A stretch of DNA of 64,000 bases, taken from contig JAFFJZ010000008.1 in the NCBI GenBank assembly GCA_018340375.1, forward strand, positions 124,001 through 188,000, read 5' to 3'. The position numbers and the translations under genes were made by a program. This document shows positions 25,421 through 37,925 of the stretch, piece by piece (within the stretch, counting starts at the first letter, position 1; every line of letters begins with the position of its first letter). The notes beneath the pieces were generated by a model, which saw nothing but the letters and a program-made list of their open reading frames with translations, ran no database searches and had not been told where the DNA came from. The DNA is from Gonatopus flavifemur. Taxonomy: Eukaryota; Arthropoda; Insecta; Hymenoptera; Dryinidae.

Positions 25421-26654
25421 CCACGTGTACCGGTATGGGATGAGCGTTTTTTTGTGAAAATGAAACACTAATTGCGAATGGGAAAGTAAAGAAAATTTAT
25501 TTAAAGTATTGACCATTGCTTTCTGCACATTTTGACCACCTTCCTGACAATTTGTAGATACTACGCCAATAGAGATGTTCGTCTTTTGAAGCAAACCAAT
25601 CAGACAACCAATTTTCGACCTCTTCGTAGGAATTTTAGTGCTGCTCAGCCAATTCGTGTCCCATCGATGAAAACAAATGGTAGTCGGAAGGGGCCAAGTT
25701 TGGTGAATACGGCGGGTGGGGTAGCAGCTCCCAGCCAAGTGCTTTGATTGTATCCTGAACCGGTTCCGCTTTGTGTGCAGGTGCATTGTCGTGGAATAAA
25801 ATTACTTTGCCGTGTCTCCTGGCCCATTATAGTCGTTTTTGGATCAATGAATGGTTCAAATTGATCATTTGTTGTTTTTGGCGATTAGTATTAACCTTTT
25901 TGGTCCCACCAAACACAGAGCATTGCTTTCTTGTCGAATCGATCTGGTTTTGCAGTCGATGTTGATGGTTGTCCCGGATTAACCCATGATTTCCTCCGTT
26001 TAGGATTCTCAAAATCAATCCATTTTTCATCACCAGTAACATTTCGACGCAACACTGATTGTCTTTCATGTCTTTGAAGCAAAATGTCACAAGTGTTTTT
26101 TCGGTTTTCCATCTGTCTTTCATTCAATTCATGTGGCACCCATTTTCCACACTTTTGGATCTTTCCCATAGCTTTCATACGGTCAGGAATTGTTTGTTGT
26201 GCAACATTTAACATTACTGCCATTTTCTTTTGACTCAAAGTATCATCTTCATCCAATATTGCTTGCAGTTCGGCGTCTTCAAAGTTTTTTGGTGGTCTTC
26301 CACGTTCTTCATTTCTCACATCAAAATCATTATCTCTGAACCATTCAAGCCATCTTTTGCATGTTGCTTCTGATAGAGCATGATATAGCATTCGATGAGA
26401 CTCTGCAGCACTCTTCTTCGAATGGAAACAAAAAATTAATGCTTTCCGCAAATCATCACTTTCTGGTAAAAAATTCGACATTTTTAACACGATGGAAAAA
26501 TATGATGTTGCCTGTTCAATGGCTTGATGTTTATTAAATATGTTTGACAGATGTCGTAACAACCAAACAAAACAAAAATTAAGGCTCGCTCACAACAAAT
26601 CTTCCCTATCGACACATTTATATCTTAATGCTTACTTCATACCGGTACACCTGG
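25421..26654 (-). mobile_element. mariner element, decayed transposase
   Basis: The inverted ends CCACGTGTACCGGTATG and CATACCGGTACACCTGG are flanked by TA, and the length of 1234 bp is normal for mariner. The transposase starts at about 26481 (MSNFLPESDDLRKALIFCF). It keeps the helix-turn-helix region, the linker WVPHELNERQ, and the first catalytic aspartate in VTGDEKWIDFENP. The frame stops after MLCVWWDQKG near 25891. The rest survives only as frame-shifted pieces (QQMINLNHSLIQKR, then GCLIGL-type fragments), so the second and third aspartates are not in frame. The end sequence resembles the mauritiana-type group. It lies in the 6.3-kb intron between exons 23674-23930 and 30182-30427, on the same strand as the gene. 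Confidence 0.93.
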
Positions 26655-27697
26655 TAATATACATACCGATTCAATCCCAATTAGCAAAACGTGCTCCTTG
26701 GAGGTTTTAAAACGTTCTAAGAACATCGCGAAGGTTTTTTGAATGTGCTCAAAACATCCCAGAAGTATGTTGTGCCAACTGAAATTGATTCATTAACGAA
26801 AATATGCTGCTGATTGTATCTCAGACATTACTTTTATTTGAACACGTTTTTACATTTAGAAAAACTCTAATTGAAAGTGGTTCTAATGTAATCAATATAT
26901 TCACCGAATTATGACCGGAAATATCCAACTGAAAACGCATCGGAATAACAAGTTACTCCACAGTACTGTTCTAGGGTTAAGTATCAATTCGAAAAAAAGT
27001 CAATTCAGAGTCTGACCATGCAATATGAATTGTTTTCGAAGCCTCGTGCTGTATAGGATGTCAAGTTGCATGTTCATGAAGACGGGATAAATGAGTCAAA
27101 GATACGGATATAAGGTGGGTGAACGAAGACGCAGTATATAGGTAATAAATGAATATCCGGGAATTGGTGGTGTTTCTGTACGGGAAATTCTTATTCCCAA
27201 GATATGGATACTTATTTAGACATATTTTTCCAGTTGTTTCAGATTCGTTGTGTTCTCATTCTTTAATCAAGTTAAAAACAAGTGAGGCAACACATTCGAA
27301 AGAAAACATTTATGAAGAAATAAATCACTTTTGTCACACGAACCTCCTTGCTTTAGCACCTACAACTTTACACCCGTCGTTTCTGACAAAATTTATACAA
27401 ATGTCGTAATGAAAAGATAAGAAATCGTTTATTTTTTGGAATAAACAATTCAATGTTAACGATCAATTTGATTGAGAAAGTGTTAAATATTTGATTTGAG
27501 TGATTTACCATGAATCTGTTTAAATAAAGAATATTGAAGATTTTTTGTGAATACAGAATGGTTTTGACATGAATCGTCATATTTATAAGTGTTCAAAACT
27601 TTCTCGTGAGGAACCAATGATTATGTCTCCCATAATATGATGAAGGAGAATCATATAAATTTTGTACATCATCAATGAGACCCATATTGATGGAATT
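26655..27697 (-). other. intron sequence, nothing recognised
   Basis: No coding similarity or termini were seen. Short ORFs at 27.1-27.6 kb lack family features. Confidence 0.45.
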
Positions 27698-29565
27698 CCC
27701 TGGTAAAAAAGTTCATTGAGAATCACTGAAATTTTCAAAGCTGCTCAGTGAATTTCCCAGAGGCTTTCAAAGATTTTCATTATTTTTCAGAGCTTCAGTG
27801 ATTTCCAGAAGGATTTAGAATTTTTCAGGGATAGTCACAGACCGCCATTTGATTTGTCACCATCCCGAAAAAACAGGGAGCAGCCAAATGTCAGAACTAC
27901 AGAACGATTAGCTTAACTTCGCATGCCTCGAAGATACTGACGAAAATCATATACAGGAGGATAGAAAATAAAATAAAGAGTAAATTAGCAGAAGATCGGT
28001 TCGGTTTTAGAAAAAATAGGGGAACACGAGAAGCAATTTTAGCACTCAGAACAGTAGTAGAGAAAAGACTAGAGTTGAAAAAGTCTGTGTACATAGGTTT
28101 TGTAGATAGACGAGAAGCATTCGATAATGTTGATTGGGAGAAAATGTTCGCGATTTTGAAAAAGGTAGGAATTGATTTCAAGAATAGGAGAATAATATAT
28201 GAACTATATAAGCGAACCGCAATAATAGAAAGAGACGATCAAAGAGGAAATGCACAAATTGAAAGAGGGTTGAGACAAGGATGCTTACTATTTCCATTGA
28301 TTTTCAATCGTGTAGAAGAAGCGATGAACGAAGTGAAGGAGCAAGTGCAATTGAAATTACAGATTCAGGGAGAAAATGTAAGCATGGTGAGATTTGCAGA
28401 TGACATAGCTATATCAGCTACGAGTAGTGCTGAGTTAGAACATATTCTCAACACTATGAAAACAATATTACTAGAAAAGTATTGTATGAATATGAATAAG
28501 GACAGAAGAGAATCCATGATTTGTAAAACAGCGAAAATATCAAGAAGAACGAAAATCAAAATAGATGCAGAGACATTCGGCAAGTGAAAAAATTTAAATA
28601 TCCAGGAAGTATAATTACAGGAAACGGTAAAAGTGAAAGAGATACAAGAGTGAGAATATCACAAGGAAAACAGGCTTTCAACCAAAAGAAACAGTTACTA
28701 TGCTCAAAGAATATTGGCTTAGTAGTAAGGAAGAAATTCTTGAAAAATTATGTTTGGAGCACAGCATTATATGGTTGTGAAACTTGGACAATCGGAAAAA
28801 CGGATCAACGAAGACTCGAAGCTTTTGAAATCTGGTGTTATAGAAGGATGCTTAGAATGAAGTGGATAGAGAAAGTAAAAGATGAAGAAGTACTTCAAAA
28901 GGTGAATGGAAAAAGAAGTCTTTTGAAACATGTCGTGAAAAGAAGGAGTAACCTGATAGGACACACATTAAAGCATGGCCGTTTATTGAAAACAATATTG
29001 GGAGGAAAAGTGAATGGTAAAACCCGCAAAGGTAGACCTAGATTGAGTCATATGAAGCAAATTATACAAGATAAGGGTTGTCATAGGTGTGTAGAACTTA
29101 TGCGTTTAGCGGATAACAGACAGGGTTGGAGGATTTCATCAAACCAGTCATAAGACTGATCATTTCAAAAAAAGAAAACGTAACAGACATCCAGAAAAAT
29201 GATGAAGCTGAAACTGGCAGCCGTAAAGCTAGCAGCTGATCGTTATAATTTTCAACATTACACGTTTATTGAAGATTCGAGGATCTGGAAGGTTCAATGG
29301 GATGCTACTTCATCGATTTCTGGGATGAACAAATCTCAAACAACGTTTGATAAATAGTTACAATAACTGGCTGCACGCTTTGCAGCTGCTAATTTGAGCT
29401 CCATAGAAAAATGTCCAATGGAAAAATGTGTCTAATAAGCAAAAATTCTTCAGGATTTTCCAGAGTTTGAAAAAGTTTCTGGAGGTTTTCAGAATCTTTG
29501 AGAATTCTACAGTAAAATTCAGATGAATTCCAAGAGATTTTCAGATCAATTCTTTTTCACCAGGG
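27698..29565. mobile_element. CCCTGGTAAAAA...TTTTTCACCAGGG element split by LINE copy 2
   Basis: CCCTGGTAAAAAAGTTC at 27698 is mirrored by TCTTTTTCACCAGGG ending at 29565. The two flanking pieces share TTTTCAGAG-type repeats. The intervening LINE fits a later insertion. Confidence 0.6.
27843..29179 (+). mobile_element. 5'-truncated non-LTR retrotransposon, copy 2
   Basis: This is the same family as 15746-17460. It begins later in the RT domain (NYRTISLTSHASKILTKII in a shifted frame), then has FGFRKNRGTREAILALR, VDRREAFDNVDW (first aspartate box), IERGLRQGCLLFP and MVRFADDIAIS (second aspartate box). A frameshift at about 28584 leads into the C-terminal region SIITGNGK, CYRRMLRMKW, IGHTLKHGRLLKTI, and CHRCVELMRLADNRQGW. 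Possible flanking duplications are GTCACAGAC and GTAACAGAC, with one mismatch. This copy lacks the MITE found in copy 1 and so serves as its empty site. Confidence 0.88.
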
Positions 29566-30181
29566 TTGAAATGGATCAATTTGAACCATACTATATTTAT
29601 GACTTCAAGAGCGTTATATTTATCGGGAGGTCTGATTCAGCCATTTACTTTTTGGCTATCACGTAATGCAAGCAGAACAACTGGTATACGTTTCTATCGT
29701 ACCATTCTACACACCTCGCATCAAATCAGTTGAAAAATTTTGAAATTCAAATGTAAAAATCGAGTACTCCCTTCGATACGTTCATAATTATACGCGTAAT
29801 ATATTGTGCGTTGTTAGAGATTCTCAACTCGTTTGGTAATATTACCTTCTTTCTTCCTCTCTCACGCATTTATTCTCTCACTTTCTTGGTCATTCGACGA
29901 TAACGATAAACGGGACGAGCAATCATCCAACGATAAAAGCGGTTCTGAAGTACTCGGGCAAGTCGATCGATATGCAATATCGTCCTCTTTGGTATAATTG
30001 CTCATTAGTTGACCTATTTCTCATCAGGTGAGGTAAAAGAAACGATACGTTCAACGTTAAAGTTACGTCTACACAAGAATTAGAATTACATAATTTGTTA
30101 TTTTTGAACTTGCGTCGTTGATATCTGTCAAACGTAATACGCGAGTGAATAAAATTCAAATAGAATGGCTGATAAATTTAC
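29566..30181 (-). other. intron just downstream of exon 30182-30427
   Basis: There is a short TCTCTCAC-rich tract at about 29850-29890. No gene was seen. Confidence 0.45.
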
Positions 30182-30427
30182 CGAATTTGGCTTTTTCCGG
30201 GGTACATCTTCGAGGTGATTCAGCCCTAGCGGGACTCAAAGGTTCTGAATGGATGGGCGAGCAATTAACCACCGAGTTCGTTTGCTGTTGCTGCTCCTGC
30301 TGTTGTTGCGAAAGAATTCTCGAAGAAGGAGGTAGCAAAGAATGAGGCAATAAAAGACCCACGTGATGAGCCCACCAAGCGGCTCCGCTCGTACCATAAC
30401 CACCATACTTGAGGCCACAGCGCATTT
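30182..30427 (-). CDS. sens: sens-like gene, exon with glutamine run
   Basis: This exon encodes 81 full codons plus split codons at both ends. It starts MRCGLKYGGYGTSGAAWWAH, continues through VGLLLPHSLLPPSS, a QQQQEQQQQ run and NCSPIHSEPLSPARAESPRR, and ends TPEKAKF. The acceptor is TTGGTTACAG before AAATGC, and the donor is TTCG/GTAAAT. Both junctions are phase 1, so the G of one exon joins AA of the next to make glutamate on each side. The result reads KAKF-E-EEVPLNLSTKP into exon 23674-23930. Identity as this gene rests on phase, strand, order and the CDS-like composition, not on a named domain. Confidence 0.86.
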
Positions 30428-31234
30428 CTGTAACCAATATAATGAGATACCAGCTGTCAATCCGATTAATTTCGATCTAATTATTAGAAAAAAAACAAAA
30501 ATCAATGCGCCGTAAATGGAAGGGGCATAAGATTCTTAATTGAATGCGATATTCAATAACAAATTCCATCAGTGTGAATGAAATTTATGGAAATGAATGC
30601 ACTAATCGCAGTGGAATGAATACTTCTTATCTGTTTCGTTGAATACATATTTATTTGTTGCCTCAATGCTTACATGGATCAATCTTGATAATGACAGCTG
30701 CAACCCTGCATAAGAATCAGTCTTTTTCGGGTATTTATAATTTTCTATCTGCAGTTTGAAACAACGATATATAATAATGTATCTTGTGGATTTATTGTTA
30801 TCAATTTCCTCGTTGGAAGTGATGACATGAATTTGGGGTAGTCACGCGGTTGATGAAATAAGAGCATAAATCTGTTCTTGAAATTTATTGTACAAAAGTC
30901 ACTTGAGTATATGACCTCTTTAGAAGCAGTCCACCATCTGACAATATCAAAGCTAAAGTCAACGCTGTAATCTCTAGTGATTTATATTATTATTCGCCAA
31001 ACGAAAATTACTTCGTCTTATACAAGTACATTTGCCCTACCTTACTTTACTCAATTGAATTGCAAGATACGTAACCTCGATTGATGGAAATCATACAACA
31101 TTCGTCTCTTTTCCATAAAATTAATCATGGATAAGTCATTGATTTGACTTATCATATCAATAAGTTGTCATCTCAATGAAATAAAAGAAAAATTATTCGA
31201 ATAAATTCGAATTAAAAAATAAGAAGATACCAAC
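30428..31234 (-). other. 807-bp intron of the sens-like gene
   Basis: It is bounded by GTTGGT at the donor and TTACAG at the acceptor. No element was recognised. It is the only short intron of the gene in this window. Confidence 0.7.
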
Positions 31235-31564
31235 CTCGTGTGGTTATTCCAGTGCCTAAGGGCAAGTTTTGTAGTCTCAAGTCGGGATTGTAATTAGAGA
31301 CAAGGGTAAACGCACTGAAACGATCTTGATGCTGTTGACTCGTTTGAATGGTGCTCATTGATGATCTATTCGAGGATGACGTGAGGCTACTACTGGAACT
31401 ATTAGTGCCCCCTGGTGCTCCAGGACTCCAGGGTGACGGTGGTAACGTCACACTGGGACTGTTTGGTGGTGAAAGAGTGACCGGCGGTGATAAGGCGCCA
31501 GCCGGAACTCCTACGGCACTGCAGTGAAGTTCTGGTTTCATGTACCAGGTTCGTGGTACCGCTT
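31235..31564 (-). CDS. sens: sens-like gene, Ser/Pro-rich N-terminal exon
   Basis: This exon encodes 109 full codons plus split codons. It begins AVPRTWYMKPELHCSAVGVP, followed by a repetitive proline/serine stretch (LSPPVTLSPPNSPSV, LPPSPWSPGAPG), a serine run (NSSSSSLTSSSNRSS), QTSQQHQDRFSAFTLVSNY, and NLPLGTGITTR. The acceptor is TTTCTCTTCGCTAG before AAGCGG, with a good pyrimidine tract. The donor is CGAG/GTTGGT. Both ends are phase 1, matching the next exon. An ATG lies eight codons in (MKPELHC). If the upstream exon is noncoding, translation could begin there, although its Kozak context is weak. Confidence 0.83.
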
Positions 31565-31859
31565 CTAGCGAAGAGAAATATTCAATATATCATTCATGCC
31601 GGTCTTTGATGTTCTTTTGACAAATGGGATTACAAAAAATTTCGATAATTCATTAGATGGTATTCAATGAAATTCGTGACACATAGGAATTTAATCATCT
31701 CAGAATATTATCGCATTTTAATATGTTTCCGTATTTCCATCCTTTCCGTGCGATGCTTTGTTGCGAATTCAGACTGAAATGTGGTTGGAAATTTTCAAGC
31801 TTTTCAGAACGGCAAACACATAACACTACTCCTTATTTCTCTCATCTCAATCAAATGAA

Positions 31860-32070
31860 TGCGTGAATATCTCTATTCTCAGATATCCCTAATCCTCAAT
31901 ATCTTCACTCCTGAACATCTCTATGCTCAAATATCTGTATTCTCAAATATCTCTATCCCTGATAATTTCTCTTCTCAAATAAGTCTATCCCTAAACAGAG
32001 TGATCGGAAACATCTCTCTTCCGGAATATCTTTATTCTCACACATCGCTACTCTTTGGCATCTCTATGCT
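31860..32070 (+). repeat. degenerate short tandem repeat in the first long intron
   Basis: Units of about 16-22 bp resemble AATATCTCTATTCTCA and repeat about ten times with substitutions. They are translatable but not protein-like. Confidence 0.75.
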
Positions 32071-34366
32071 CAATATATATCGGAAACGAAAGAAACAAAT
32101 GCTTTTCAATGCAGATCCCTTTGTTTCCGATGTGGGTCATTCCATGCGAAATTTACATTAATTTTTTAGATTGCTGTTACATATTTTTTCCAATATTCTA
32201 CATGGCAAAATATTCGACATGTATCTATCCATTTTTTCATGGGGCCTCCAATTCCGAGTTACGAATTTCCGAATTTGTTGAATTTGAGAATTTTACTTAT
32301 TCTGCAGCGCGAATATCTCGAGAACTGTTGGTCCCAGAAAAAATCTTTCGAGAGACAAAATATTTTCCGAAAAATGGAACAAAAACACAGGATTCTCAAG
32401 GTTTGGATAACAATAATACCAATCAGGTAAAAAAGTGTGATTTTTCCAAATTTTTTATTTCTTTCATTTTTTTGTGAAGAATCTTCAAAGAAATATGAAC
32501 ATTTTAAGACCATGTCCAGAGTGGACCGACATTTCGTTCAAAAGTTATAAATAAAAAAGTGATGCTTTACAGGAATCTGAAAACTCCTACATGTTGAAAG
32601 AATTTAAAGAAATAACTTCTACGCATGTTTTATTGATTCCGTAATTATTATTTCCCAAACATGATCTGAATGCTTCCACTGGACACGTGCTATCATGGCT
32701 GGTATAGCTCACGCAGTTAAGTGTTAGGTTAGGATGCTAGGCAGTGACATCGGAAAGAAGGTTCGAATCTCCAAATAGGTCTCGTCATTTTTCACACTTG
32801 AGTTTCTCCGAATCTGGACTATTGCACATGTCATGTATTTCACTACAGTCCTGAAGTTATGATTTTATATAGACGTTACGACTAGATTCATGCAATTGTG
32901 TGTTGTGTTCCCACACGTGATAACCAAATTTCATTCCGTTCATGCAAAACTCATTGAAAGGAACTTATTTTCTGCACTTTTGATGTAAATAAAGTAACGT
33001 CTATCGGATCTTCATTTTTCCTCTTTGTTATACACCCTTTTTGGAGCATGTTATTACCGGAAAAAGAATTCATCTGGTTTTCGAAAAAAAACATTCGATT
33101 GTTTCAGAACAACGTCAATTGAGGTCACTCACAAAGATATTTATGCGTACATGTTTTTCAACATCACTTGATTGTTTTTAATTTCAATCTCTAATTGAAT
33201 TTACATACGAAAAATCGTGCTCTGATAGTGAGTTCCCTTTAATCTTCGAATATATTACAATAAGTAAATTCATATTATCGATAAATAAAACAAACATGTT
33301 TCATTATGTTTCCATTGATTCATTCAATACCACGAATGGTATTCTCTCCATTGATATAGCATAGAATTGTATCGTACATATATGCAAGGTCTTTTTGAAA
33401 ACAGATGAAGCTTAGGCCACTGACCTGGTTTGAAGTTCTGACGGTATGTTTGATAATCCGATGTCTGATAATTAGAATGAGATACTTGTTAATAGAGGTT
33501 ACAGAACTTGAAGAATATTTCAACCAGAATACTTTGGAACTGCTTGTATTTTTCAAGTGCTCTTGTATATTGAATTTCCCAATGTTGAGACAATCTCTAA
33601 TATAACTCGAATATTGAACTAATGGAAATGAAACTGGAAAAATTGAAGCTTGTTGAAATTACGTTCTATGTCTTTGATATTCACAACATTTATTTGGTAT
33701 GCTAGGTTTATCTCAAGAGAATAAAAGCTGAATTGTTTCCGATCATGGAGAAGGAAATGGAACAGATTGTAATAATTATACAAGTGTTTCTCAATCATAG
33801 TCGAATCAAATAAACAATAAGATATCTCAAAAATATTCAACCTTTGGTCTGTCTACGGGAGTGATTTGTGTTCGGACGAAAACTTGTCCGTCTGTCCTCC
33901 ACCTTGTTTATATCAAAACATATAGTGTGTGAACAAATCATTCATTCTTCACGGGATATCAAATTTGACTTTTTAAGTTGAAGAATTGAGGAATTCATAT
34001 GAATTTTCTGAGATTTTTTTTGATAATTCAACATATATTTGATTGCCCTACCCATAAATGACCGTCGTTCACAGTTTCATTATGATGCCTACATACATCT
34101 TGAAGGCGCTCATAATCACTGGGTGTGCGAAAAAATTAGGATTCAGTGTTTTGATTCCTTTTGAATCATAAAACTATAAACAAGTGCAACATAGTGAATA
34201 TCAGATTAAGATGAGAACTATTGTGATTTCCTGAAGATAAATTTCAAAAAGCTTGTCCGGTTTGATCTTTAGATCCGACTGATCGACACATGATTTTTAA
34301 CATGATTATCCAGCCAGATTCAAGCCCCATCATCACCCATTATTGGCAAGATAGACTCATTGTGGG
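32071..34366 (-). other. long intron or upstream sequence, no gene recognised
   Basis: Apart from the tRNA-like stretch at 32697-32775, no conserved ORF or terminal repeats were found. Confidence 0.4.
32697..32775 (+). repeat. tRNA-like/SINE-like sequence
   Basis: TATAGCTCACGCAGTTA resembles an A box and GGTTCGAATCTCC is a near-consensus B box about 50 bases on. The flanks do not form an acceptor stem by eye, so this is a decayed tRNA or SINE head, not a functional tRNA. Confidence 0.45.
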
Positions 34367-34466
34367 CCCAGACAGCACAAGAGTCTGAAAAAGTTCACAA
34401 TGAATAACATGTACATGGTACAATGTATTCGTGAAGAACTCTTTTAGAACTCTTGTGCTGTCTGGG
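34367..34466. mobile_element. 100-bp palindromic MITE with CCCAGACAGCACAAGAGT ends
   Basis: The ends CCCAGACAGCACAAGAGT and ACTCTTGTGCTGTCTGGG are exact mirrors. A related, diverged unit is at 54558-54632, and CCCAGGCAGC closes the repeat at 49090. Confidence 0.88.
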
Positions 34467-34761
34467 GGCCTGATAAGTCACATATGCTTAGGTTGAAATG
34501 AAAGTGCAGAGAATTACAACAGATCTAACATTGGATCAAAGTCGATATAATTGTCACCTGTCAATGTTGAGCTGAGAACAACAACTAAAAATGAATGTTA
34601 AGCCCGCGCATGGACGATTAGGATGAATCTTCAGATCACATAAAAGAATGTAAATCGAGATATCATTGAATCATCATTATCCATTGAATTTACCATTGAG
34701 CTGCCCCAGAGAATTGAATTGAGAGACGGAGTAGGTATATAGAACCAGATTTAGGAAACCA

Positions 34762-36546
34762 CACAAGTAGCAACAGAAGTTCAAAGTATATACGAAATAG
34801 AAACGTTCATAGAATGTACGAATGAGATACGAAGAACATATAATAAACGTTCATAGAATATTCGAATGAGACTGTTTTAAATATACTTAGAACGTGATAG
34901 TACATCCAAAATGTATGATATTCATTCAATCGACGTTTGATTGACGTACCGTCGTGTATTCGACCACATACGTCCGATGAATATGCATAGCGATTCCCGG
35001 TCAATTTCACGAAGCTAGTTTTACGAATGCCAATTATCACGAACAACCAATTCCACGAAAATCAAAATCCCGAATGAAATTTTCATGAACAACATTATCC
35101 CCGAATGAGTTTAATTCTTTTAAAAATGTAACAGGAATTTACAAATTAACGTTATGACCAATTGTACGCAGAAAGTCTAATTCTCGATGTTCAGTTCTAT
35201 CGGTATCGAATTCCGCTGTTATGTTTTGAATCGTGGCTTGAATTGTAGCCACTTCTTTTTTGGTTCAGCTTTGACTTTTCGCCCCGAACACATCTCTGTG
35301 ATGAGGATTTCGGTGTCGCCTTGGTCTTTTTGAAACTCATGAATGCACGAATACAAATCTGAATGATGTTCCCCAACCACTATTTGAAAGCGATTGTGCC
35401 AACGCTCACTGATATTGTTAGTTGCATGGATTAGGTTCAAAGCAGCTTCACGTTGATTCCAAACTTCCGGTGGGTATCTCGGCATTAGCACAACTCTTCG
35501 TTCTCTTCCGCGTTTACCTATCACATAATATTCTTCAAAGTATTCTATCACTGGCTGAGGATCATTGGGAGAAACAACTTTTAGAAGATTGAAGACCCGA
35601 TGCACCTCATCAACTGGAACGAATGCTAAAGCTAGCATCATATGCACGAAATTCCTCAATGATCGATCAACTACATCATTATATTCTTCTTGTAGTCCCT
35701 CTGACTGGATCTTCCGATAAACCGATTGCTCCAATTGGCACATACATTTTTTGGGTTAAGCGGTAACCCGAGTCGACGTTGTCTTCGCATAGTTTTTTTA
35801 TGTTTTCCCGTTCAGGCATTTGGCTCAAAACTCCTTCAGGGACATCCGCCAACTCGGTGCGTAGAATCTGGGCAAGAGGCATCTGCGGATGATCCTTAGC
35901 TTTCCTTTTCAATCGATTCACCACCAACTCAGATTCCCATTCTTCGCGGTTTGGAGGATGCTGATGGACTGATTGTGTTGGCTGTTTAAACACTACAGGA
36001 ATAGTATCTTGCCCAGACGGAGCATAGGAAGTAACAGCTCGAGCGGTACACTGCTTCTCACGTAATTTATTACAAGCCCAGTACGAATGATCTTTATCTG
36101 GTTTATCTCGTGATTTTAAGTAAACACAGCCATTGATGACAAGTATACTTCCAAAAGCTTGTGCCATTTTCAGGGGAATTTTGTAAAATAGAACGGTGTA
36201 AATAATCTAAAATAAAACTGTCAGAAATTTTGCAAAATCAATGTCTGTAAATGAAATATAAAAATGAATGTCATGAAATAAAAAACTGTCGTCAAAAATT
36301 GTGAATCGTGAACTTTGCCGTTCGTGAAACATCGTTGTCGTGAAATTAGTCATTCGTGAGGTTAGATTCGTGAAAATGGTCATCAGGAATGATAGAATTC
36401 GGGATTTTATCTATCGTGAAATTAGCCATTCGTGAAAATGGTCGGCAACGATGCATAGCACCTATGAAACGGTCTCATTGGAATATGCATAGAACATATT
36501 CCAAATATTCGAAGAACGTTCATAGTATATTCTGGTGCTACTTGGG
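34762..36546. mobile_element. MITE of the 18059 family, split by a Mutator-like element
   Basis: The left part 34762-34990 and right part 36451-36546 align with 18059-18375 in order, from CAAGTAGCAACAGAAGTT to GGTGCTACTTGGG. The break coincides exactly with the inserted element and its 8-bp duplication. Confidence 0.9.
34991..36450 (-). mobile_element. Mutator-like element with FLYWCH domain, internally deleted
   Basis: The 1460-bp insertion is flanked by ATGCATAG (34983-34990 and 36451-36458). The ends CGATTCCCGGTCAATTTCACG and the complement of the right end are similar but imperfect. The coding region begins at 36167 with a FLYWCH-type zinc finger (VINGCVYLKSRDKP, YWACNKLREKQCTARAVT). It then joins, with a frame change near 35750, directly to the C-terminal part of a MULE transposase (QSVYRKIQSEGLQEEYND, NDPQPVIEYFEEYYVIGKR, NNISERWHNRFQ). 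The catalytic core expected between these parts is absent, so this is a non-autonomous deletion derivative. Both ends carry many TTCGTGAA-like motifs. Confidence 0.9.
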
Positions 36547-37925
36547 CACGTATTACCAATTCAATAACAATTAATGATACGAGAAAAATTCTTGCATAAA
36601 GATAAAAACCAAATAAACAGTTGTATTGCTACTAATGATGTGCATACTGATAGATATCAGATTGATAGCGTGAAAGCTATGAAAAAACTGGTTTGAATAT
36701 TTCCTGTAAAATTCCAACAATAACACACACTAAACAATTTTCTCGTAAAACATCATTGAATATAATATATTCCAATAATTATATTAGCCAGCAGTCAATT
36801 TATCATAGTCGCAATGATATTCCTCCGCCAATTTGTGTATTCTACATCTGAATATGCAGCGGGATCTTTGCTATGACGTTATTCATTCACAGTGTTTTTA
36901 TATGATTCACCCGATTCTTTATATGAATTGCAGTATTTCTATATAATACTTAACTAAAAACCTATACATGGTATGAAAATTTTGCGCAGAGATTTTGACT
37001 TGACAAGATCAAAAAATGAAGAATCACTCAATATCATGGATAGTAAATATAATTTTTTATTATTTGGTGACTGTGTCATTGATGGAATTTTAGACAATTC
37101 AAGACTAGGAGTTCTTTGTAACATCAAATTGGTTTTTGATGTAAAATTCCACTCATAAATACTGCCAATAATATACCCAATGATTACTGGTGAAATGTTT
37201 AGAAAAATTTTTCACAGTGTAATCGAAATGAAGGGTATTAATTTTTTAAGAGAAAATGCAAAAGTATTGAAATTACGAGCTTGTTGCCTTTCGCTCCTTT
37301 TTTCTTTTTTTTTCTTTGAAATTTACAATATTTTTCGATAACTTTAATGGCCACGCTTGACTAGACGGTGGAGAAATATTTTCACAAGTGCATAAAAATT
37401 CACAATACATCATAACTGTCTCTGATTACAGCTTTCTTGAACGAAAACTCGAAACCAATTTTTTCGAATATGAATTTTCTCCCTGCATTGTTTATTTGTT
37501 TTCTTTCTTTCCTTTTTATTTCGCCGCCACATGGTTGAGTAATACATGAAAAATGAGAATATTACGTACCCGATTTTCTGACATGTTTTTTTTTCAATAC
37601 GTTGTTCAAATTCACGCGGAATGAGTCATCTTTTTCCTTTCCCTCTCGCTTGATCACGTGAATGCAAAAAATCATATTGCATTTTTTGTTTACGACAAGA
37701 TCTAATAAATTCTCTCCAAAAGAAATCGATCATTCGCCTTAACCTTGAGATTTACCGTAAATTTTATTCTTGTCTTCATGTTTTCAATTTCTTATGACAT
37801 AAAAACGAGAAATTTCAGGACTGTGACGGAAATAATCAATATTGACAGATATATTGTATGTATATTCCAAACATCAGAGATCACTCTGGTTATTTTTCAC
37901 AAAACTTTGTGTATCCACTATTAAT
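36547..37925 (-). other. long intron or upstream sequence, nothing recognised
   Basis: AT-rich DNA with TTTTCTTT tracts near 37300 and 37500. CACAGTGTA near 37215 is an unpaired possible element end. Confidence 0.4.

Noticed and set aside
31859..32161. ORF of 100 codons beside the sens-like exon
   Set aside because: It is a short tandem repeat on the opposite strand, with no conserved residues.
32697..32775. Functional tRNA gene
   Set aside because: A- and B-box-like sequences are present, but no acceptor stem or regular cloverleaf could be formed by eye.
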